From an uncultured Pelagibacteraceae bacterium (GTDB lineage Bacteria; Pseudomonadota; Alphaproteobacteria; Pelagibacterales; Pelagibacteraceae): DNA of 64,000 nt. Location of the stretch: positions 1 through 64,000 of the forward strand of contig CACGAC010000005.1 of NCBI GenBank assembly GCA_902571015.1. The letters run 5' to 3'. This document shows, piece after piece, positions 16,553 to 30,813 of the stretch. The notes under the pieces are model-generated. The model was not told where the DNA came from, did no database searches, and worked only from the letters and a program-made list of their open reading frames with translations. A program made the position numbers and the translations under genes. The stretch's first letter is position 1; the number at the start of each line of letters is the position of its first letter.

Positions 16553-18432
16553 TAGATATCCAAATATTTTTTGTTGTCATAATTTTTTCTTATTTCATGT
16601 CTATCGACAATCATTTTAAATAATTCTTTAGCTAAAGGAGCTGCAACAGTTCCTCCAGAGCCACCATGTTCTATAATTATGCTTAACGCATATCTAGGAC
16701 TTTTATAAGGCCCAAATGCTACATATAAAGCATGATCTCTCTCTTCATAAGGAATTTGAAAAGTTTTAAGATCTAGCTCACGATCTCGTTCAGTTATTTT
16801 CTTAACCTGCGAGGTTCCAGTTTTTCCAGCAAATCGATATTTAGGATCATCCAATCGAGATCTGTAAGAAGTTCCTCTTACTTCATTAGTTGAACTAAAC
16901 ATGGCATCTTGAATAATTTTAATGTTTCGAGAGTTTTTGAATAATGGCGTAAACTTATCTGCATATAGTTTTTTATCATTTGCCACTATCTTAGGATAAA
17001 CTTTGTATCCACCATTAGCTATTTGAGCAGTCATTAAACATAATTGTATTGGAGTTGTTTGAATAAATCCTTGGCCAATACCAGTAATTATTGTTTCACC
17101 AAGTACCCAATTTCTTCCTAATGCATTTTTTTTCCACTCTGTATTAGGAACTAAACCCTTTTTTTCATTATCGAATATATCTTTAAAGACTTTCTGCCCC
17201 AATCCAAATTTCTTTGCAGTAACGCTTAATCGATCTACACCTAATCGCCTTGCGACTTCATAAAAATATGTATCACAAGATTGTTTCATCGCTTCTCTTA
17301 AGTTTACAAATCCGTGTCCTTCTTTCTTCCAACAATGATAAGTTTGGCCGTACAATTCTAAAGGATTTTTATGTCCTTTACATTGAACTGTAAAATCTGG
17401 TCTAATAATTTCATTTTCTAAAGCGGATAAGGCAACTAGAGGTTTTATGGTTGATCCTGGTGAGTAGTTTCCTGATAATGATTTATTTACTAGAGGTTTC
17501 ATTGGATTGTTTCTTATCAGTTGCCATTCATCTTGGCTTATTCCAAAGACAAAAGAGTTGGGATCAAATGACGGAGAAGAATGCATTGCAATAATTGCAC
17601 CTGTATAAATATCCATTACACATATCGATCCAGCTTTTTCTTTAAGTAACTCATTTGTTAACTCTTGAATTTTTGTATCTATTGTAAGTTTGATTGTTTC
17701 TCCCTTATCTCCTTTTTGAAATGCTAATTGACTAATTCTTCTACCATAAGCATTAACCTCATATCGCTCCACAGAATTAGATCCAATTAATTTCTGTTCA
17801 AATGATTTTTCTAAACCTGTTTTTCCAACTTTTAATCCAGGTACAAATTTTTCTTTTATATTTTCATTTGTTAAAAGGTCATTTTCATTAGCCTGGCTAA
17901 CATAACCCAAAACATGAGTGAAATTTTCTTTATACGGGTAATCTCTTGATATTGAAATGACTGGTTTAACACCATTAAGATCATAAAGGTGATTATTTAT
18001 TTTTGAAAATTTTTCCCAACTTAAATTATCTGCTACAATTAATGTTTCCCAGGGTTTTATTTCATTCTTTTTTTTTACAATTTTTTTAAATTGTTTTTCA
18101 CTCAATTCCAATAATTCTTTAACACGATAAATTACATATCTAAAATCCTCCACCTCCTCTGGTATGATATGGAGTTGGTAAGCTTCAAAGTTTCCAGCAA
18201 TCGTGTTTCCAAAATAATCTTGAAATTCTCCTCTAACAGGAGGTAATTTCCATTCTCGAATTCTATTTTTATCAGATAGTGTTAAGTATTTTTTATTTTC
18301 TTTAACTTGTAAAAAAAATAATCTACTTACTATTCCGCCTAGAATGATAATTTTAGCTGTCGCAAGAATAAACATTCTTCGATTTAATGAATTTAACTTA
18401 GTTGCGCTGTCACTTATATTAATATTAATCAT
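16552..18432 (-). CDS. mrdA: Penicillin-binding protein 2, elongation transpeptidase
   Basis: PBP2 cross-links peptidoglycan in the side wall as partner of RodA. The 626-residue protein has one N-terminal membrane helix (about 21-42), a dimerisation/pedestal domain with the PBP2 phrase PPVRGEFQDYFGNTIA, and a transpeptidase domain. Catalytic motifs are STIK (327-330, Ser327 nucleophile), SCD (385-387) and KTG (537-539). The C-terminus is at the usual place for the family. It overlaps mreD by 8 bases and rodA by one, so the shape genes are translated as a coupled unit. Confidence 0.95.
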   Translation of the reverse strand: MININISDSATKLNSLNRRMFILATAKIIILGGIVSRLFFLQVKENKKYLTLSDKNRIREWKLPPVRGEFQDYFGNTIAGNFEAYQLHIIPEEVEDFRYVIYRVKELLELSEKQFKKIVKKKNEIKPWETLIVADNLSWEKFSKINNHLYDLNGVKPVISISRDYPYKENFTHVLGYVSQANENDLLTNENIKEKFVPGLKVGKTGLEKSFEQKLIGSNSVERYEVNAYGRRISQLAFQKGDKGETIKLTIDTKIQELTNELLKEKAGSICVMDIYTGAIIAMHSSPSFDPNSFVFGISQDEWQLIRNNPMKPLVNKSLSGNYSPGSTIKPLVALSALENEIIRPDFTVQCKGHKNPLELYGQTYHCWKKEGHGFVNLREAMKQSCDTYFYEVARRLGVDRLSVTAKKFGLGQKVFKDIFDNEKKGLVPNTEWKKNALGRNWVLGETIITGIGQGFIQTTPIQLCLMTAQIANGGYKVYPKIVANDKKLYADKFTPLFKNSRNIKIIQDAMFSSTNEVRGTSYRSRLDDPKYRFAGKTGTSQVKKITERDRELDLKTFQIPYEERDHALYVAFGPYKSPRYALSIIIEHGGSGGTVAAPLAKELFKMIVDRHEIRKNYDNKKYLDI

Positions 18433-18931
18433 CTAAACTTTTTAAATACCTCTTAAAAAATATTGAAAATATTATGTAAAATAAAAACGTAAAAAAATTG
18501 TTCACAATAAAAAGAGTAATATCCAATTCATAAGAAAAAAATAAAAATAAGACTGAAAAATTAATTGAGTTAATCAAACTAATGATGAATAAAAAATAGA
18601 ACCAATCTTTTATCAAATTTGGACTAATTGTTATATTTCTTAAGTAAGTGGCAAATATACAAATTAAGATATATGACATAGAACTTATACCTAAGGGTAA
18701 ACCAACAACAGTATCATTAAATAAACCTGCTAAAAAAACTAAGAAGTAATCAAATCGCTGATATGCTTTTAAAGCAAAATAAAAAATTAATATAAATGGA
18801 AAATTGAATGAAAAGTAATCAATGTTTAAATAGTTAAAATCAAATTCATTAAATACGGATATAAATAAAGCAAGAATTGGTAACCAAGTGTATACCTTGT
18901 AAAATAAATTTTTCTTTTGAAATCTAATCAC
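18425..18931 (-). CDS. mreD: Rod-shape determining protein MreD
   Basis: The 168-residue, very hydrophobic protein has about five to six membrane helices and the phrase AGLFNDTVVGLPLGISSMSYIL (about 89-110), where the DxxxxxPLG pattern is typical of MreD. It begins with GTG at 18931 and overlaps mreC by 8 bases. MreD is an inner-membrane part of the elongasome that works with MreC and the PBP2-RodA pair. Identification rests on the motif and on the mreC-mreD-mrdA order. Confidence 0.88.
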   Translation of the reverse strand: MIRFQKKNLFYKVYTWLPILALFISVFNEFDFNYLNIDYFSFNFPFILIFYFALKAYQRFDYFLVFLAGLFNDTVVGLPLGISSMSYILICIFATYLRNITISPNLIKDWFYFLFIISLINSINFSVLFLFFSYELDITLFIVNNFFTFLFYIIFSIFFKRYLKSLDD

Positions 18932-20144
18932 TTATCTTTCCTTTTCGCATTATACATTCTTTATATTCTTCGGTACCTACTTTAAAACCAGTGCTAAAGA
19001 GTTTTTTAGATTGGCATCTTGAACTATAGATTAAATTTAATCTTAAAAATTCTAGCTCTTCTTGATCTAAATTATGCTGTTCAATAATACTTTTTTGAAA
19101 CTCATTTTCTGACTTTAATATCTCAATTTGTTTAGTTAAATCGTTAGTTAAAGTATTCAATTCTTTATTTTCCTCTAAAAATTTAGTGTTACTATCCTCT
19201 AAAATTTGTAATTCATCACTTATTAAGTCTAATTTTATTTGCTCAGTATTTGAAGAGACTTGTGTTTGATCATTTTCTTCAGTTTCAACAGGTGTGGGGA
19301 TTAACTCATCAATCTCTGCAAAAACATATTTTAATTGACTAAAATCACTATAAAAATTTATCAATATTTTTTCATTTTCATCTTTTAAATCAATCGTTCC
19401 TACAGGAATTCCACTTTTGAAAATTGAGCCAGTTCCTGAGGTATATGCAATTCCTTGATCATCGATTTTGTTTATAAGATCATTTTTGATATATTTAATT
19501 TCACCTTTTTTATCTCCACTACCAACAACAATTGCTTGAACATTTCCAGGTGTAATAGAAACAGGAATATTTGAATTTAAATCAGTTAATAACAATACTC
19601 TTGAATTTGTGTAATTTACTTCGATAACCCGTCCTACAAGATAGCTTCGATCATAAATATTTGTTCCAATTTTTATTTTTTCCTTACTACCTTTGTTGAT
19701 AATAATTGATCGTAAAAAAGGACTTTCGTGATCAACAATTACCTTTGCTAAAATTTTATTTGAAGTAGTAGTATAACCGTCAATAAGACTTTTAAGTTCT
19801 TCATTTTCACTTTTAATAATTTTCGTTGAAATATTTTCAGATTTTAATTGATCTAATTCATCTTTGGTTTGTTTATATTCTTTATAAAAATTAGTGTATT
19901 CGTTTAAATTTAAATAAGAAGATTTGATTAAATTTTCTGGGATTGAAACTATAAAAGAAGATCGATAGACAATTTCTTTTATAATTGACTTGGTTACAGT
20001 TATCGCCTTAAAATTAAAACTAGATAAAACAATGATAACTACTGAAAAAAAAACTAAAGTTAGTAAAGAAAATTTTTGTTTTGTACTTTTATTTAAAAAA
20101 GCAGATCTAATTGCTATTATAAAATCATCTCTGCTTTCGGCCAT
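18924..20144 (-). CDS. mreC: Rod-shape determining protein MreC
   Basis: MreC is a bitopic periplasmic scaffold that links MreB to PBP2 and RodA. The 406-residue protein has a cytoplasmic N-terminus with basic residues, one membrane helix (about 25-48), a coiled-coil (about 85-125, KEYKQTKDELDQLKSENISTK region), and the two-barrel core (about 130-270) with INKGSKEKIKIGT and GRVIEVN phrases. An additional C-terminal part (about 290-406), containing a second Glu/Lys-rich coiled-coil and two Cys residues, extends beyond the usual approximately 280-residue MreC; its role is unknown. It lies five bases after mreB and overlaps mreD. Confidence 0.92.
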   Translation of the reverse strand: MAESRDDFIIAIRSAFLNKSTKQKFSLLTLVFFSVVIIVLSSFNFKAITVTKSIIKEIVYRSSFIVSIPENLIKSSYLNLNEYTNFYKEYKQTKDELDQLKSENISTKIIKSENEELKSLIDGYTTTSNKILAKVIVDHESPFLRSIIINKGSKEKIKIGTNIYDRSYLVGRVIEVNYTNSRVLLLTDLNSNIPVSITPGNVQAIVVGSGDKKGEIKYIKNDLINKIDDQGIAYTSGTGSIFKSGIPVGTIDLKDENEKILINFYSDFSQLKYVFAEIDELIPTPVETEENDQTQVSSNTEQIKLDLISDELQILEDSNTKFLEENKELNTLTNDLTKQIEILKSENEFQKSIIEQHNLDQEELEFLRLNLIYSSRCQSKKLFSTGFKVGTEEYKECIMRKGKISD

Positions 20145-20149
20145 CTTTC

Positions 20150-22761
<2,612 letters not shown>

Positions 22762-22782
22762 ATAAATATTTTTAGTGCTCGA

Positions 22783-22810
22783 AATATACAACCTATCGTT
22801 TAGATTGCAA
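22783..22810 (-). promoter_or_regulatory. Candidate promoter of leuA-mreB
   Basis: On the minus strand TTGCAA (22805-22810) is followed after 16 bases by TATATT (22783-22788). Transcription would begin near 22776, giving a leader of about 15 bases before the leuA ATG at 22761. It would allow the leuA-mre genes to be transcribed apart from ilvBHC. Prediction from hexamers only. Confidence 0.4.
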
Positions 22811-22847
22811 AATAAAATAATTATTTTAGCCCAATTTAATCAATATT

Positions 22848-24437
<1,590 letters not shown>

Positions 24438-24438
<1 letters not shown>

Positions 24439-26204
24439 TAAACTAATGATTTTCCTTTACCAGTAATCTTATTTTCCTCTTTATCACTTGGACCTAAAAT
24501 CATCTGATTATGTGGCTTTCCAGATGGTATCATTGGAAAACAATTTTCATTAGGATCTACATGGCAATCAAATATTACTGGACCATTATAATCGATCATC
24601 TCTTTAATTTTATCATCTAATTCGTCTGGATTATCTGCCTTTATACCTTTACATCCGTAAGCTTCAGCTAATTTAACAAAATCAGGTAAAGCCTCAGAAT
24701 AACTTTCTGAATAGTTTTTTTCATGCAGGAGTTCTTGCCATTGTCTAACCATGCCCATGTATTGATTATTCAAGATGAATATCTTAATGGGCAAATTGTA
24801 CTGAACTGCTGTAGACATCTCTTGAATTGTCATTAATACAGATGCTTCACCTGCAATATCGATCACCAGTTTATCTGGATGAGCAATTTGAACACCTACT
24901 GCCGCTGGAAGTCCATATCCCATTGTTCCTAGACCGCCTGATGTCATCCATCTATTAGGTTTATTAAATTTATAGTGTTGTGCAGCCCACATTTGATGCT
25001 GACCAACTTCAGTTGTGATAAATGTATCTTGATTTTTTGTTAGTTCATATAATCTTTTTACAGCATGTTGAGGCTTGATCTCTTTATCGCTATTGATAAA
25101 TCCCAAAGAATCTTTCGTTCGCCATTTTTGGATTTGTTCCCACCATTTTGAAATTCTTTGTTTGTTCGAGTCTTTTAATCCATTTTGTTTTTTATTTATT
25201 TTCTTGATAGCTGATTTAATAACTTCATTAACATCTCCAACTATTGCAAGATCTACTTTTATAATTTTATTGATTGATGATGGATCTATATCAATATGAA
25301 CTTTTTTTGATTTTGGAGAAAACTCATCGATCTTACCTGTTATTCTATCATCAAATCTTGCGCCAATGTTAATTAATAAATCACAATCATGCATCGCATT
25401 ATTAGCTTCATAAGTTCCATGCATACCTAGCATTCCGATAAATTGATTGTCATCCCCTGGAAATGCCCCTAACCCTTGTAGAGTTGATGTGATTGGAAAA
25501 CCAATTAATCTTACAAACTCTTTTAAACTTTCACTGGCCTGAGGACCTGAATTTATTACTCCACCCCCAGTATAAACAACTGGTTTTTTTGCTTTTGAAA
25601 TCAAATCAATTAATTGATTAATTTCATCTTCAGAAAATTTATTATGTATTTTTCCATTTAATTTTTTTTCTTTTTTAAATTTTGTATAATTAGTTTTTGC
25701 AAACTGAATATCTTTTGGAATATCAATTAACACAGGTCCAGGTCTTCCGGTTGTTGCTACTTTAAAAGCTTCATGCATTACTTTTGGTAATTCTTTAATA
25801 TCTTTAACTAACCAATTATGTTTGGTGCAAGGTCTAGTGATTCCCGTGGTATCGCACTCTTGAAAAGCATCAGTGCCTATTAAATGAGTGGGTACTTGTC
25901 CAGAAATACAAACTAAAGGTATTGAGTCCATATAAGCATCCGTTAATGCTGTAACAACATTAGTTGCACCAGGTCCAGATGTTACTAAAACTACTCCGGG
26001 CTTACCTGATGATCTTGCATAACCCTCTGCTGCATGGCCCGCTCCTTGCTCATGTCTAACAAGTATATGTTTAATTGATGAATGATTTTTAAGTTCATCA
26101 TAAATTGGTAAAACTGCTCCACCTGGATAACCAAAAATATACTCAACCTCTTGATCCTCAAGGCATTTAAATACAATTTCAGCACCGGTATATAATTTAG
26201 ACAT
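24438..26204 (-). CDS. ilvB: Acetolactate synthase large subunit (thiamine-diphosphate enzyme)
   Basis: The catalytic subunit makes acetolactate from two pyruvates or acetohydroxybutyrate from pyruvate and 2-oxobutyrate. The 588-residue sequence contains the cofactor-activating Glu in VRHEQGAGHAAEGYAR (about residues 49-64), the central FAD domain, and the C-terminal diphosphate site IDIAGEASVLMTIQE...ILNNQYMGMVRQWQ. The gene product could equally be called IlvI or IlvG; the sequence does not separate them. It is the first gene of the ilv block, 53 bases after miaA, and no attenuator or T-box was seen ahead of it. Confidence 0.95.
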
Positions 26205-26257
26205 TCAAGCAATCTAGCTGAAGTTGTGCTAATTGGTCAAGACTAAGTAGAGAATAT

Positions 26258-27166
26258 CTAAATTTTTTTTAAGAGTTTTTCCAAACCAGCTGGGTTAAGT
26301 TTATTCCAATCTTTCATATGCCCTCGGGCCCAGGTGCTCTGTCTTTTGGCATATTGTCTGGTCTTTATTGATATTTTCTCGATTAATTGTTCTGTTTGGA
26401 TTTTTTTTTGAAGATAGAGCTTAATCTCACTTATCCCGATTGCTTTACTAAGGCTTTTATTTTTTGGAACTCTCAATTTGATAAATTTTTTAACTTCTAA
26501 AATTGCACCTAGTTTAATCATATTTTTAGATCTATTATTTATTTTCTCTATTAAATCTTTCCTTGGAAAATCAATACAAATTTTAAAAAAATCATTATGA
26601 TCATAATCTGACTGAGTGTTTTTAAACCAGCTAATCATAGATTTTTTTGTAAAAGATTTAATTTCATATGCTCTCAAGGATCTTTGTACATCTGAAGAAT
26701 TAATTTGATCTTTAATTAAAGGATCTATCTCTAATAACTTTAAAAAAAATTTTTTTTGTCCTATCCTTTTATGTAAATTTCGCACTTTATTTCTATAATT
26801 GATAGGAATTTTTGGAATATTCACTAAACCATCTGTCAAAGCTTTAAAATAGAGACCAGTACCTCCAACCAATATGGGTGTTTTATCTATTTTTCTACAT
26901 TGCAAAATTTTTTCTTTTGCCAGTTTAAGCCAATCTCCTGTTGAGAAATTTTTTTTAGCATTTTGAAATCCGTATAAATGATGTTTGATATTTTGATAAT
27001 CTTTTCTAAAAGGTCTTGCTGTTAAAACCTTTAGTTCTTTATAAACCTGCATGCTATCAGCGTTAATAATCTGACCTGAAATTTTTTTTGCTAGTTTAAT
27101 TGCAAAATTTGATTTTCCAGATGCTGTAGGTCCATAAATTAGAATAATTTTGGATTTTAAATCCAT
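26258..27166 (-). CDS. miaA: tRNA dimethylallyltransferase
   Basis: MiaA adds the dimethylallyl group to A37 of tRNAs reading UNN codons. The 302-residue protein has the P-loop GPTASGKSNFA (about 11-21), the substrate-binding stretch NADSMQVYKELKVLTARP, and the PILVGGTGLYFKAL motif, all diagnostic of the family. The C-terminal part RQYAKRQSTWARG (about 275-287) is the conserved tRNA-contact region. It lies 3 bases after degQ and ahead of ilvB. Cytoplasmic, full length. Confidence 0.96.
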   Translation of the reverse strand: MDLKSKIILIYGPTASGKSNFAIKLAKKISGQIINADSMQVYKELKVLTARPFRKDYQNIKHHLYGFQNAKKNFSTGDWLKLAKEKILQCRKIDKTPILVGGTGLYFKALTDGLVNIPKIPINYRNKVRNLHKRIGQKKFFLKLLEIDPLIKDQINSSDVQRSLRAYEIKSFTKKSMISWFKNTQSDYDHNDFFKICIDFPRKDLIEKINNRSKNMIKLGAILEVKKFIKLRVPKNKSLSKAIGISEIKLYLQKKIQTEQLIEKISIKTRQYAKRQSTWARGHMKDWNKLNPAGLEKLLKKI

Positions 27167-27169
27167 AAA

Positions 27170-28582
27170 CTAATCTAATTTAACACCTATATATCTCTTC
27201 TGATTTTGGCTATTATAGATTACAAGTAAAATAGTCTTCTGGTTACTATTCAAAACTTGTTTTAGTGCTTGATTTAAGTCCACAACATTTCTTATTTTTT
27301 TCTTCTGAGCTTCTAGAATGATGCTATTCACTTCAATCGAGCCAGTTAAAGGACTATTTTTTTCAATACTTGTAATTACTAAACCACTAGTTTGGTTAGG
27401 TAAATTTCTTGTTTTAATATCTTGATCAGAGACTTTTCTTACTTTTATTTTTAGATTCTCAATCAAGGTTTCTTTTGGTAGTTCCTCTTTTTTTTCTGAA
27501 ATTTTAAAATCCTCCGATGTTTCCAGTCTTCCAAGTGTAATTGTTTTGATAATTTCTTTTTTGTTTCTCCAAATTTTTACTTTTACTTTTTTTCCAACTT
27601 CAGTTCTTGCAACAATTATCGGAAGTTCTTTCATTTGATTTATTTTTTCACCATTAAATTCTAAAATAATGTCTCCACTTTTAACTCCAGCTTTTTCTGA
27701 TGGACTATTTGGTGCAACACTTGCTACTAGAGCTCCTCTTGGTTCATCTAATTTTTCAACTTCTGCAATTTCTTTTGTAACATCTTGAATTCTTACTCCA
27801 AGCCATCCTCTTTTAGTTTCCCCGAATTCAATTAGCTGATCAATTACAATCTTTGCACTGTTTGAAGGTATTGAAAAACCTATCCCAACATTTCCACTTC
27901 TACCAAGAATAGCCGTATTAATTCCTATTACATCACCATTCATATCAAACAAAGGACCACCTGAGTTTCCAGAGTTAATAGATGCATCGGTTTGAATATA
28001 ATCTTCATATCTTGATAATCCAATTGATCGATTTCTTGCAGAAATTATTCCTGAGGTAACTGTTCCACCTAATCCAAAAGGATTACCAATAGCTATAACC
28101 CAATCACCTATTCTTGCTTTATCTGAGTCACCAAATCTCACAGGTAAAAACTTTTCTTTTGACTCAATTTTTAGAACTGCAATATCCGAAAGAGGGTCTG
28201 CTCCAATAACTTTTGCTTTAAATTTTTTCTCTCCATTTACCTGAACAACAATATCTTCTGCTCCTTCAATTACATGATTATTTGTAACTAATATTCCTTT
28301 TTCATCAATAATAAATCCTGAACCAAGTGCTGAGGATTGTCTCTCTTGAGGTGTTCCAAACTCTTTAAACATGTCACCGAAGGGTGATCCTGGCGGAAAT
28401 TGAAAATTTGGAAATGGATTACTTCTTGTGACTACTGTTTGAGTTGTTGAAATATTCACTACAGAAGGCATTAATTTTTCAGCTAAATCTGCAAAAGAAT
28501 TAGGAATATTTTGAGAATTAGAAACTGATGAAAAATTTAATACTAATATTAAAGAGAGAAATATTGCTTTTATTTTAATCAT
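27170..28582 (-). CDS. degQ: Do-type periplasmic serine endoprotease (DegQ/DegP family)
   Basis: The 470-residue protein has a signal peptide (1 to about 23). The trypsin-like catalytic triad is visible as His103 in NNHVIEG, Asp133 in DPLSDIAVL and Ser207 in NSGNSGGPLF. Two PDZ domains follow (about 270-360, with the binding loop GWLGVRIQ, and about 375-470). It degrades or refolds damaged envelope proteins in the periplasm. Its position after hflK, hflC and a DUF2065 gene is the usual alphaproteobacterial arrangement, tying it to membrane protein quality control. DegP and DegQ cannot be told apart with certainty. Confidence 0.94.
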   Translation of the reverse strand: MIKIKAIFLSLILVLNFSSVSNSQNIPNSFADLAEKLMPSVVNISTTQTVVTRSNPFPNFQFPPGSPFGDMFKEFGTPQERQSSALGSGFIIDEKGILVTNNHVIEGAEDIVVQVNGEKKFKAKVIGADPLSDIAVLKIESKEKFLPVRFGDSDKARIGDWVIAIGNPFGLGGTVTSGIISARNRSIGLSRYEDYIQTDASINSGNSGGPLFDMNGDVIGINTAILGRSGNVGIGFSIPSNSAKIVIDQLIEFGETKRGWLGVRIQDVTKEIAEVEKLDEPRGALVASVAPNSPSEKAGVKSGDIILEFNGEKINQMKELPIIVARTEVGKKVKVKIWRNKKEIIKTITLGRLETSEDFKISEKKEELPKETLIENLKIKVRKVSDQDIKTRNLPNQTSGLVITSIEKNSPLTGSIEVNSIILEAQKKKIRNVVDLNQALKQVLNSNQKTILLVIYNSQNQKRYIGVKLD

Positions 28583-28583
28583 T

Positions 28584-28769
28584 TTAACTTTTTGCGTAAT
28601 AAATAATTATAAATCCTAACAAAGCAAAAATTAATCCACCAGTACGTAATTGGCTATCTTTGATTAACTCAAGCTTTTTTAACATATTCTTCATTTTTGA
28701 TGGAAATAAGGCATAAATAATTCCCTCAATAAAAAAGAATAGACCAAATGCAATGATCAATTCTTTCAT
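28584..28769 (-). CDS. DUF2065 family small membrane protein
   Basis: The 61-residue protein has two membrane helices (about 4-19 and 42-58) around a basic loop, PSKMKNMLKKLELI. The layout, the phrase EGIIYALFPSKMK and the RTGGLIFALLG second helix match DUF2065 proteins that sit between hflC and the Do protease in many Proteobacteria. I chose the ATG at 28769; the only earlier start is a TTG at 28772. Function unknown. It is two bases or fewer from degQ and seven bases from hflC. Confidence 0.85.
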   Translation of the reverse strand: MKELIIAFGLFFFIEGIIYALFPSKMKNMLKKLELIKDSQLRTGGLIFALLGFIIIYYAKS

Positions 28770-28775
28770 CAAAGT

Positions 28776-29645
28776 TTATTCTGTTTGTGGTTTTATGTTT
28801 CCAAAAAATTTAAAAAACTCACTGTCAGGAGATAAGATTAGGGATGTCTCGCCACCTATTAAAGCTTTCTCATAAGCTTGCATAGCTCTATAAAATGCGA
28901 AGAATTCTGGATCTTGTCCAAAAGCTGCAGCAAATATATTATTTCTCTTACCATCTCCTTCACCTTTCATAATTTCAGATTTTTTTTGAGCCTCAGCTAA
29001 AATTACTGTAACTTCTTTATCTGCAGTAGATGTAATTGTAACTGCCATTTCAGCTCCTCTTGCTCTAAACTCCTTTGCTTCTCTCTCCCTTTCAGTTTGC
29101 ATTCTTCTAAAGATTGCATCACTGTTTGCTTGTGGAAGATCAGCTCTTTTAATTCGTACATCAACTATTTTTATTCCAAAATTTTCTGCTTCATTATTTA
29201 CGCCCTCTTGAATTAAAGCCATTTGTTTTGTTCTATCCTCTGAGAGAAGTGTTTGAAGTTCTTGTTGTCCCAGGACGTTCCTAATTCTTGAATTAATAAT
29301 TGTAGCCAATCTTGATCTTGCAACTCTCTCATTTCCAACTGAAATGTAAAACTTCAATGGATCAACTATTTGAAATCTTGCGAATGCATCAACTATTAAT
29401 CTCTTTTGATCAGACGCGATTACTTCCTCTGGAGGTGTATCTAAATTTAGAATTCTTTTATCTAAAAATACAACGTTTTGAATAAAAGGTATTTTAAAAT
29501 TTAAACCAGGTTTTAAAATTATTCTTTTTGGATCACCAAATTGTAAAACAATAGCTTGGTTAACTTCTTTAACAATAAAAATTGAAAAGAATGCAACAAC
29601 AGCTAAGGCAACAGTAATTCCAGCGATAATTTTTCCAGTTTTCAT
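28776..29645 (-). CDS. hflC: HflC, band-7 subunit of the FtsH-modulating complex
   Basis: The 289-residue protein has one N-terminal membrane helix (about 7-26) and a band-7/SPFH domain starting VNQAIVLQFGDPKR. The helical stretch REREAKEFRARGAE and TADKEVTVILAEAQKKSEIMKGEGDGKRN are typical of HflC. With HflK it forms a large cage around FtsH in the inner membrane, with most of the mass in the periplasm. The gene follows hflK by one base. Length is usual. Confidence 0.95.
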   Translation of the reverse strand: MKTGKIIAGITVALAVVAFFSIFIVKEVNQAIVLQFGDPKRIILKPGLNFKIPFIQNVVFLDKRILNLDTPPEEVIASDQKRLIVDAFARFQIVDPLKFYISVGNERVARSRLATIINSRIRNVLGQQELQTLLSEDRTKQMALIQEGVNNEAENFGIKIVDVRIKRADLPQANSDAIFRRMQTEREREAKEFRARGAEMAVTITSTADKEVTVILAEAQKKSEIMKGEGDGKRNNIFAAAFGQDPEFFAFYRAMQAYEKALIGGETSLILSPDSEFFKFFGNIKPQTE

Positions 29646-29646
29646 A

Positions 29647-30762
29647 TTAATTTGTTACCTTCTTTTTTTGCAACTCAGGTAATGGTAAATAAGGAACTAC
29701 ACCTGAGCCAGCATTTTTTTCAATAATTACTTTATCAATGTCTGCCAAAACTTTTTCCATAGTTTCTAAATACATTCTTTCCTGTGTTACAGATTTAGCA
29801 TTTTTATATTCATTATAGATTGCTAAGAATCTACTTGCTTCACCCTCTGCCTTCGCTACAACCTCTTTCTTGTAAGCTTCAGCAGCTTGTAAAATTTTTT
29901 CTGCTTCCCCACGTGCTCTTGGGATAACATCATTGGCATATGCTTCAGCCTCATTTTTTGATCTTTCCATGTCAGCTCTTGCAGCCTGTACATCTCTAAA
30001 TGCATCAATTACTTGATCAGGTGGATCAGCTTTTTGTGTTTGAACTTGCGTGATCTGAATACCACTAGTGTATTCATCTAAAATTTTTTGAATAATAAGT
30101 TGTGTGTCTGTTTCTATGACTGATCTTCCTTCAGTTAAGATAGGTTGAATATCAGATCTTGCAATAACCTCTCTCATTGCAGTCTCTGCTGCTGCTTTAA
30201 CTGTTCCCTCAGGATCTTGAATTTTAAATAAAAAATTGCCAGCGTCTTTAATAACCCAGAATACTGAGAAATCGATGTTAACAATATTTTCATCCCCAGT
30301 TAACATTAAACTTTCTTGAGGAACATCAGCTACACCACCTTGTGATGTGAACCCACTGTCTCTCTCAGATCTAAAACCAATATCAATTCTGTTAACTTTT
30401 GTAACTTTTGGAGTAAGCACAGATTCCACTGGAAACGGAATATGATAATTCAATCCTGGCTGGGTTGTTTTTACAAATTTTCCAAATCTTAGAACTACTC
30501 CTTGTTCATCTGGTAACACCCTATAAAGTCCACTTGCTAACCAAACAAACCCTAAAATTATTAAAACCAAAATTGCTTGTTTGCCGCCTGAAGAACTTCC
30601 GCCTGGTAAAATCTTCTTAATCTTTTCTTGAAACTCTCTTATAATTTTATCTATATCTGGAGGAGTTGGGCCTCGGCCAGAGCCGTTACCACTTCCACCG
30701 CCGCTACCTCCTGGAGGTGTACCCCAAGGGCTACCACCACTTTGCCTAAAATCATCTGACAT
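29647..30762 (-). CDS. hflK: HflK, band-7 subunit of the FtsH-modulating complex
   Basis: The 371-residue protein starts with a Gly/Ser/Pro-rich cytoplasmic tail (1-33), then one membrane helix (about 64-81), and the SPFH domain from DEQGVVLRFGKFVKTTQPGLNYHIPFP on. The long C-terminal helix with EAYANDVIPRARGEAEKILQAAEAYK is diagnostic for HflK. It pairs with HflC. The gene begins the hflK-hflC-DUF2065-degQ run and is divergent from mrp across a 51-base gap that must hold both promoters. Confidence 0.95.
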   Translation of the reverse strand: MSDDFRQSGGSPWGTPPGGSGGGSGNGSGRGPTPPDIDKIIREFQEKIKKILPGGSSSGGKQAILVLIILGFVWLASGLYRVLPDEQGVVLRFGKFVKTTQPGLNYHIPFPVESVLTPKVTKVNRIDIGFRSERDSGFTSQGGVADVPQESLMLTGDENIVNIDFSVFWVIKDAGNFLFKIQDPEGTVKAAAETAMREVIARSDIQPILTEGRSVIETDTQLIIQKILDEYTSGIQITQVQTQKADPPDQVIDAFRDVQAARADMERSKNEAEAYANDVIPRARGEAEKILQAAEAYKKEVVAKAEGEASRFLAIYNEYKNAKSVTQERMYLETMEKVLADIDKVIIEKNAGSGVVPYLPLPELQKKKVTN

Positions 30763-30813
30763 ATGGCAATCTATATAATGTCTTTATGTGGAAAAACAAG
30801 TTAAGATCTAAAT

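Noticed and set aside
22814-22827. Perfect AT palindrome downstream of ilvC, as a terminator
   Set aside because: The stem would contain only A-T pairs with almost no loop; in this base composition such palindromes arise by chance. A weak role cannot be excluded.
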